Shown here: positions 61,307-64,000 of the stretch, piece after piece
Layout of the letters: every line of letters begins with the position of its first letter
How positions within the stretch are numbered: the first letter of the stretch is position 1
Origin: SZUA-309 sp965232595
Lineage (GTDB): Bacteria; Pseudomonadota; Gammaproteobacteria; Pseudomonadales; Azotimanducaceae
Assembly (NCBI GenBank): GCA_965232595.1
Contig: OZ246983.1
Coordinates: forward strand, 3,162,001-3,226,000
DNA: 64,000 nt
Reading direction: 5' to 3'
Position numbers and translations under genes: made by a program
Notes under the pieces: generated by a model
The model's database searches: none
Told to the model about the DNA's origin: nothing
What the model saw: only the letters and a program-made list of their open reading frames with translations

Positions 61307-61587
61307 GGGTGATGACCTCTCCAAAGTGCCCGGTGCGGCTGGCTTTCCCCTCGCTTTCCCGGGCGTCAACTCGATTCTGTTATCGCCGAGCCGGCCTCAA
61401 ACTCACGTCAATTTACTGCCCGAATGCTGGGGTTGGTAATGACGTCAATTGAGTTGCCTGAACGGTTCGGCTTTCTTTATCGGCACGAATTATCGCCTGT
61501 TATCGGCTTCTCGTAAAACGCTTACAAGTACTGGTCGAGACGGGCTGGCGCCAGCTGGCGGCCACCGGCTGAGAGAACTGGGTCAGG
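61307..61587. promoter_or_regulatory. crtE upstream region with repeated TTATCG and ACGTCAATT motifs
   Basis: 281 bp between crtE and the GT39 gene. TTATCG occurs at 61380, 61477, 61490 and 61500; the last three are 13 and 10 bp apart. ACGTCAATT occurs twice, at 61405-61413 and 61442-61450 (the second within palindrome TGACGTCA at 61440). Read on the minus strand, the latter give TTGACG, a -35-like hexamer, but no good -10 follows at 16-18 bp. Likely regulatory; no promoter can be fixed. Confidence 0.4.
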
Positions 61588-63129
61588 TCAGAAGAAATAG
61601 AAGCGCTTGATCGCAGCGCGGATGGCGTCGTTACCTACGGTCGGCTGCCGCGCCCGGACGATCATCAGGCCATCCTCACGGGCCATGCAGCGCTCGCAGC
61701 TGAACGTGGACAGCGGGGTCACCTCAGCGTACAGCGAGCGCAGCAGCTCGAGCTCGAAACCGACCGCGATCACGTCCGAGAAGTCTGCCTCCTCATTCCA
61801 CAGATGGTAGTTCACATGGCCGGAATAGGCCTCAGGCAGCGCCCCGGCATCGAGCTGGTTGAGGGCGCCGGCCTGGCCGAAAAAGGCCGCCACCAGGGTC
61901 ACCTGTTCCTGCTCCGCTGCGGGCAGCGCCTGATACTGCCGGCGAACCTCAGCGGTGAGTTCCGGCCAGGCGTGCATCTCCGCAAAGTGCGGGAAGTAGC
62001 GGCCCATGGGCGCCGGTCCCGTACCCGGCGCGCCCTGCTCGCCATCGCGAATGAAGTCTGCCGCCTGCTGGAGGACGGCGGGTGGCAGCACGGGCGCTGC
62101 GATCGGGATGGAAAAGACGCCGGAGAACGCCATGCTGACCACAAAGCCGCGACGGACCGCATGGCGATCGGCCAGCCAGCGTTCCCAGAGCAGGGCGCCG
62201 AATATGCTGAAGAGGATGAACAGCGGCGTGGCGAAGTAGAACTTCACGCCGGCGATCATGAAGATGGCCAGGCAGATTACGGCTGCCGTGCCGAGCAGGC
62301 GGACAGTCCGGTCCCTGGCAATCAGGCCGTAGATCAGTCCGGGCAACCAGATCAGCAGGAACGGTGGGTTCATGGTGGCGATCAGGCCGAATACCGGCTG
62401 GTCGATCACCATGGCTTCCGGTGCCTCGGCGTTGTAGGCGGAGATGAACTCGATGAAGAGCCAGTCGTTGGCAAACTGCCAGTACAGGAAGGGGCTGACG
62501 ATCAGCAGCATCAGGAGCACGGCCAGCCAGATCTCTCGCCGCCGCAACAGCTCCCGGGCGTAAAGCGCTACCGCAGCCGCCAGGCCGAGAAACCAGGCCG
62601 GGATCGCCAGCTTGGTGAGCAGGGCGAGGCCGAAGATGGCGCCCAGGCCATACATGTAGGCTGGCTGCGCCTCTCGAGTTTCCTGCAGGTAGCGGATCAG
62701 GAGCCAGAACCCGGCTGCCCACCAGAGCTGATCGAGCACGTTCATGGTCAGAATGGACTGCACCGAGAGGAAGGCGGGTGCAAACAGCACCACAAAAGCC
62801 GTCAGCCACTGCGCCGTCCGCCCGCCGCCGAGCAGGCGAACGATGTCGACGCTGATCAGGGTGACGCCGATGCCGACCACGCAGGCGAAGCCGCGCAGCA
62901 CCAGCAGGTCCTGCCCGAATGCGCCGGTCAGGGCAGCCACGACCCAGGCGATGGCCGGTGGGAAGTCGACGTAGCCGAGCGCCAGACGCTCTGCCGCATC
63001 GAGAAAGTAAAGCTCATCGGAGAGGTAGCCATAGGCCCGGCCGGCGACCGCGAAGATCGCCAGCTTCACCACCGCGCAGAACAGCCAGAGGCGGTAGTTC
63101 GGCGCCGGACGATCAGCCACCTCGTGCAC
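61588..63129 (-). CDS. GT39-family (ArnT-like) membrane glycosyltransferase
   Basis: 513 residues from a GTG at 63129, with many helices. The first loop carries the catalytic acidic pair of GT-C enzymes (YLSDELYFLDAAERLALGYVDFPP). A hydrophilic C-terminal part (about 360-513) faces the periplasm. ArnT-type enzymes move a sugar from a polyprenyl phosphate donor to lipid or protein in the periplasm. It is directly downstream of a DPM-like gene (3-bp gap) that could supply that donor. Confidence 0.85.
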   Translation of the reverse strand: MHEVADRPAPNYRLWLFCAVVKLAIFAVAGRAYGYLSDELYFLDAAERLALGYVDFPPAIAWVVAALTGAFGQDLLVLRGFACVVGIGVTLISVDIVRLLGGGRTAQWLTAFVVLFAPAFLSVQSILTMNVLDQLWWAAGFWLLIRYLQETREAQPAYMYGLGAIFGLALLTKLAIPAWFLGLAAAVALYARELLRRREIWLAVLLMLLIVSPFLYWQFANDWLFIEFISAYNAEAPEAMVIDQPVFGLIATMNPPFLLIWLPGLIYGLIARDRTVRLLGTAAVICLAIFMIAGVKFYFATPLFILFSIFGALLWERWLADRHAVRRGFVVSMAFSGVFSIPIAAPVLPPAVLQQAADFIRDGEQGAPGTGPAPMGRYFPHFAEMHAWPELTAEVRRQYQALPAAEQEQVTLVAAFFGQAGALNQLDAGALPEAYSGHVNYHLWNEEADFSDVIAVGFELELLRSLYAEVTPLSTFSCERCMAREDGLMIVRARQPTVGNDAIRAAIKRFYFF

Positions 63130-63132
63130 CCG

Positions 63133-64000
63133 CTACTTGCTGGCGCGCCAGGTGTAGAGTTGGGTGATGGCGTAGTTCCAGACCGCGCCGACGACGATGC
63201 CGGCGAATCCGGCGAGGAACCAGCCGGTGTCCTCTGCGAACAGGTAGCCGGCGACACCGACGTTGGCGACCGCACCGATCGAGCAGGCCAGCACGAACGA
63301 GATCCAGCCGCGCAGCCAGTCCATCCCTTTCAACTGCAGATCCCGGTAGGTGATCACGTTGTTGATCACGAAGTTGGCGGTCATGGCGACCAGCGTGGCC
63401 CAGACCTGGCTGGTGACGAAGCCGTAGTCCAGCGCCTGGTACAGCGCCGCAAGCACCGCCATGTGCACGAAGACGCCGATCCCGCCGACGGCGATGAAGG
63501 CGACGAAGCGAACCGGCACCCAGCGGCCGACCAGCTTGTCCAGCAGCAGCATGCCGTAATCCCAGATCGCCTGATTGTCGAGCTTCGACTCGCCGGCATG
63601 GCGCTCCCCGAATGAGTAGGGCAATTCCTTGAAGCGCAGGGGTTCGGGAGAGGAGGCGAACAGGTCCATGAGGATCTTGAAACCGATCCCCGACAGGTTG
63701 CGCATGCAGCCCTCGAAGGCTTCGCGGCGAACCATGAAAAAGCCGCTCATGGGATCGAGCAGGGTCTCCGGCACGACCATGCGCGACAGGCGGGTTGCCA
63801 GCTCCGACTTCTTCGCCCGGTCGTCAGAAAACGCATCCGCATCGCCGCCGTCCACGTGGCGGCTGCCGACCACGATGTCGAGCGGCTCAGCGGTCAGGGT
63901 TTCGTACATCGTCGGCAGCAGCCGCTCGTCGTGCTGCAGGTCCGCGTCCATGACCGCGATGCAGGGGGCGCTGGAGGCCAGCATGCCTTCGATGCAGGCG
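63133..64000 (-). CDS. polyprenyl-phosphate glycosyltransferase (DPM-like GT2) with C-terminal GtrA domain; 5' end outside window
   Basis: The frame is open to the right edge, so the N-terminus is missing. Visible: AVMDADLQHDE, the DxD nucleotide-sugar site of GT2/DPM enzymes, then DIVVGSRHVDGGD, PMSGFFMVRREAF and GESKLDNQA. A four-helix GtrA domain follows (about the last 125 residues of the chain, RFVAFIAVGGIGVFVHMAVLAALYQ). Such fusions make polyprenyl-P-sugar and flip it. The GT39 gene downstream is a fitting acceptor enzyme. Confidence 0.88.
   Translation of the reverse strand, partial: ACIEGMLASSAPCIAVMDADLQHDERLLPTMYETLTAEPLDIVVGSRHVDGGDADAFSDDRAKKSELATRLSRMVVPETLLDPMSGFFMVRREAFEGCMRNLSGIGFKILMDLFASSPEPLRFKELPYSFGERHAGESKLDNQAIWDYGMLLLDKLVGRWVPVRFVAFIAVGGIGVFVHMAVLAALYQALDYGFVTSQVWATLVAMTANFVINNVITYRDLQLKGMDWLRGWISFVLACSIGAVANVGVAGYLFAEDTGWFLAGFAGIVVGAVWNYAITQLYTWRASK

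Noticed and set aside
61477..61505. TTATCG repeats as DnaA boxes or a replication origin
   Set aside because: DnaA boxes need TTATCCACA-like 9-mers; here the bases after TTATCG are GC-rich, and there is no AT-rich unwinding region or dnaA/dnaN gene.
61804..63615. Plus-strand open frame of about 600 codons opposite the two glycosyltransferase genes
   Set aside because: Charge-rich, repetitive Gly/Asp/Gln translation with no known domain; it is the antisense of membrane protein genes.
1..64000. CRISPR arrays, tRNA/rRNA genes, insertion sequences and phage genes
   Set aside because: No regularly spaced repeats, cloverleaf-like sequence, transposase or integrase motifs were found on reading both strands.

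Overview
The window is a GC-rich, densely packed stretch of a Gram-negative chromosome. Genes mostly sit in short same-strand runs with 1-4 bp stop/start overlaps. The gene set points to a heterotrophic, aerobic, carotenoid-making gammaproteobacterium, probably aquatic or marine: TonB-dependent receptor, lipobox lipoproteins, MltF-type transglycosylase, NodT-type outer-membrane channel, UbiB-like kinase, proteobacterial crtE/Y/I/B/Z. The exact lineage cannot be fixed from sequence alone. I saw no rRNA, tRNA, insertion sequence, CRISPR array or prophage, and no gap between genes longer than about 300 bases.

Layout. 1-8.0 kb: 3' end of an alkyl-sulfatase-type enzyme, Nudix hydrolase, crotonase, an orphan TAXI-type binding lipoprotein, a pabB-pabC fusion, a GST, and gpsA coupled to an NYN/LOTUS protein. 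8.0-17.6 kb: degradative enzymes, namely a D-aminoacylase-like protein fused to a methyltransferase-like domain, cupin, thiolase, a pair of PF04909-type amidohydrolases (the second lacking visible metal ligands), ArsC-like protein, Tat-type amidase, SDR and alpha/beta hydrolase. 17.6-23.7 kb, minus strand: small accessory proteins (DUF1801, P-loop ATPase, GFA, VOC, ASCH), an MHS-family transporter, a CobW GTPase and a YtcJ-like amidohydrolase. 23.7-28.1 kb: a compact four-gene catabolic operon (acyl-CoA ligase, LLM flavin oxidoreductase, ADC-like protein, SDR). 28.1-29.0 kb: an ArsR regulator and SRPBCC gene behind a promoter carrying two perfect inverted repeats.

29.0-37.5 kb holds what I consider the most interesting system. 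Four direct repeats with an exact 11-bp period, followed 10 bp later by a -10-like hexamer, form a tandem Pho-box promoter. It lies in front of a cysteine-rich beta-helix-like surface lipoprotein and a TonB-dependent receptor. A strong terminator ends that unit, and a secreted glycerophosphodiester phosphodiesterase heads the next run (UbiB-like kinase, GFA protein, L7/L12-CTD membrane protein, thioesterase). Together they suggest phosphate-starvation capture of a phosphodiester or other organophosphate.

38.0-61.4 kb: AsmA and a sterol-desaturase-family hydroxylase (minus strand) diverge from crtY-crtI-crtB. These run into a long plus-strand envelope and transport series: DUF4345, MltF-like, YjiH-like, unknown lipoprotein, Na+/H+ antiporter, AI-2E family, an OMF-HlyD-DUF2955 efflux trio, K+ channel, class-III aminotransferase, DUF481 protein. 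crtE-crtZ lie 14 kb away on the minus strand. The crt set predicts GGPP to phytoene, lycopene, beta-carotene and zeaxanthin; the sterol-desaturase protein may add a further ring hydroxylation. The window closes with an ArnT-like GT39 glycosyltransferase and a DPM-like GT2-GtrA protein cut by the right edge, a plausible lipid-linked sugar transfer pair.
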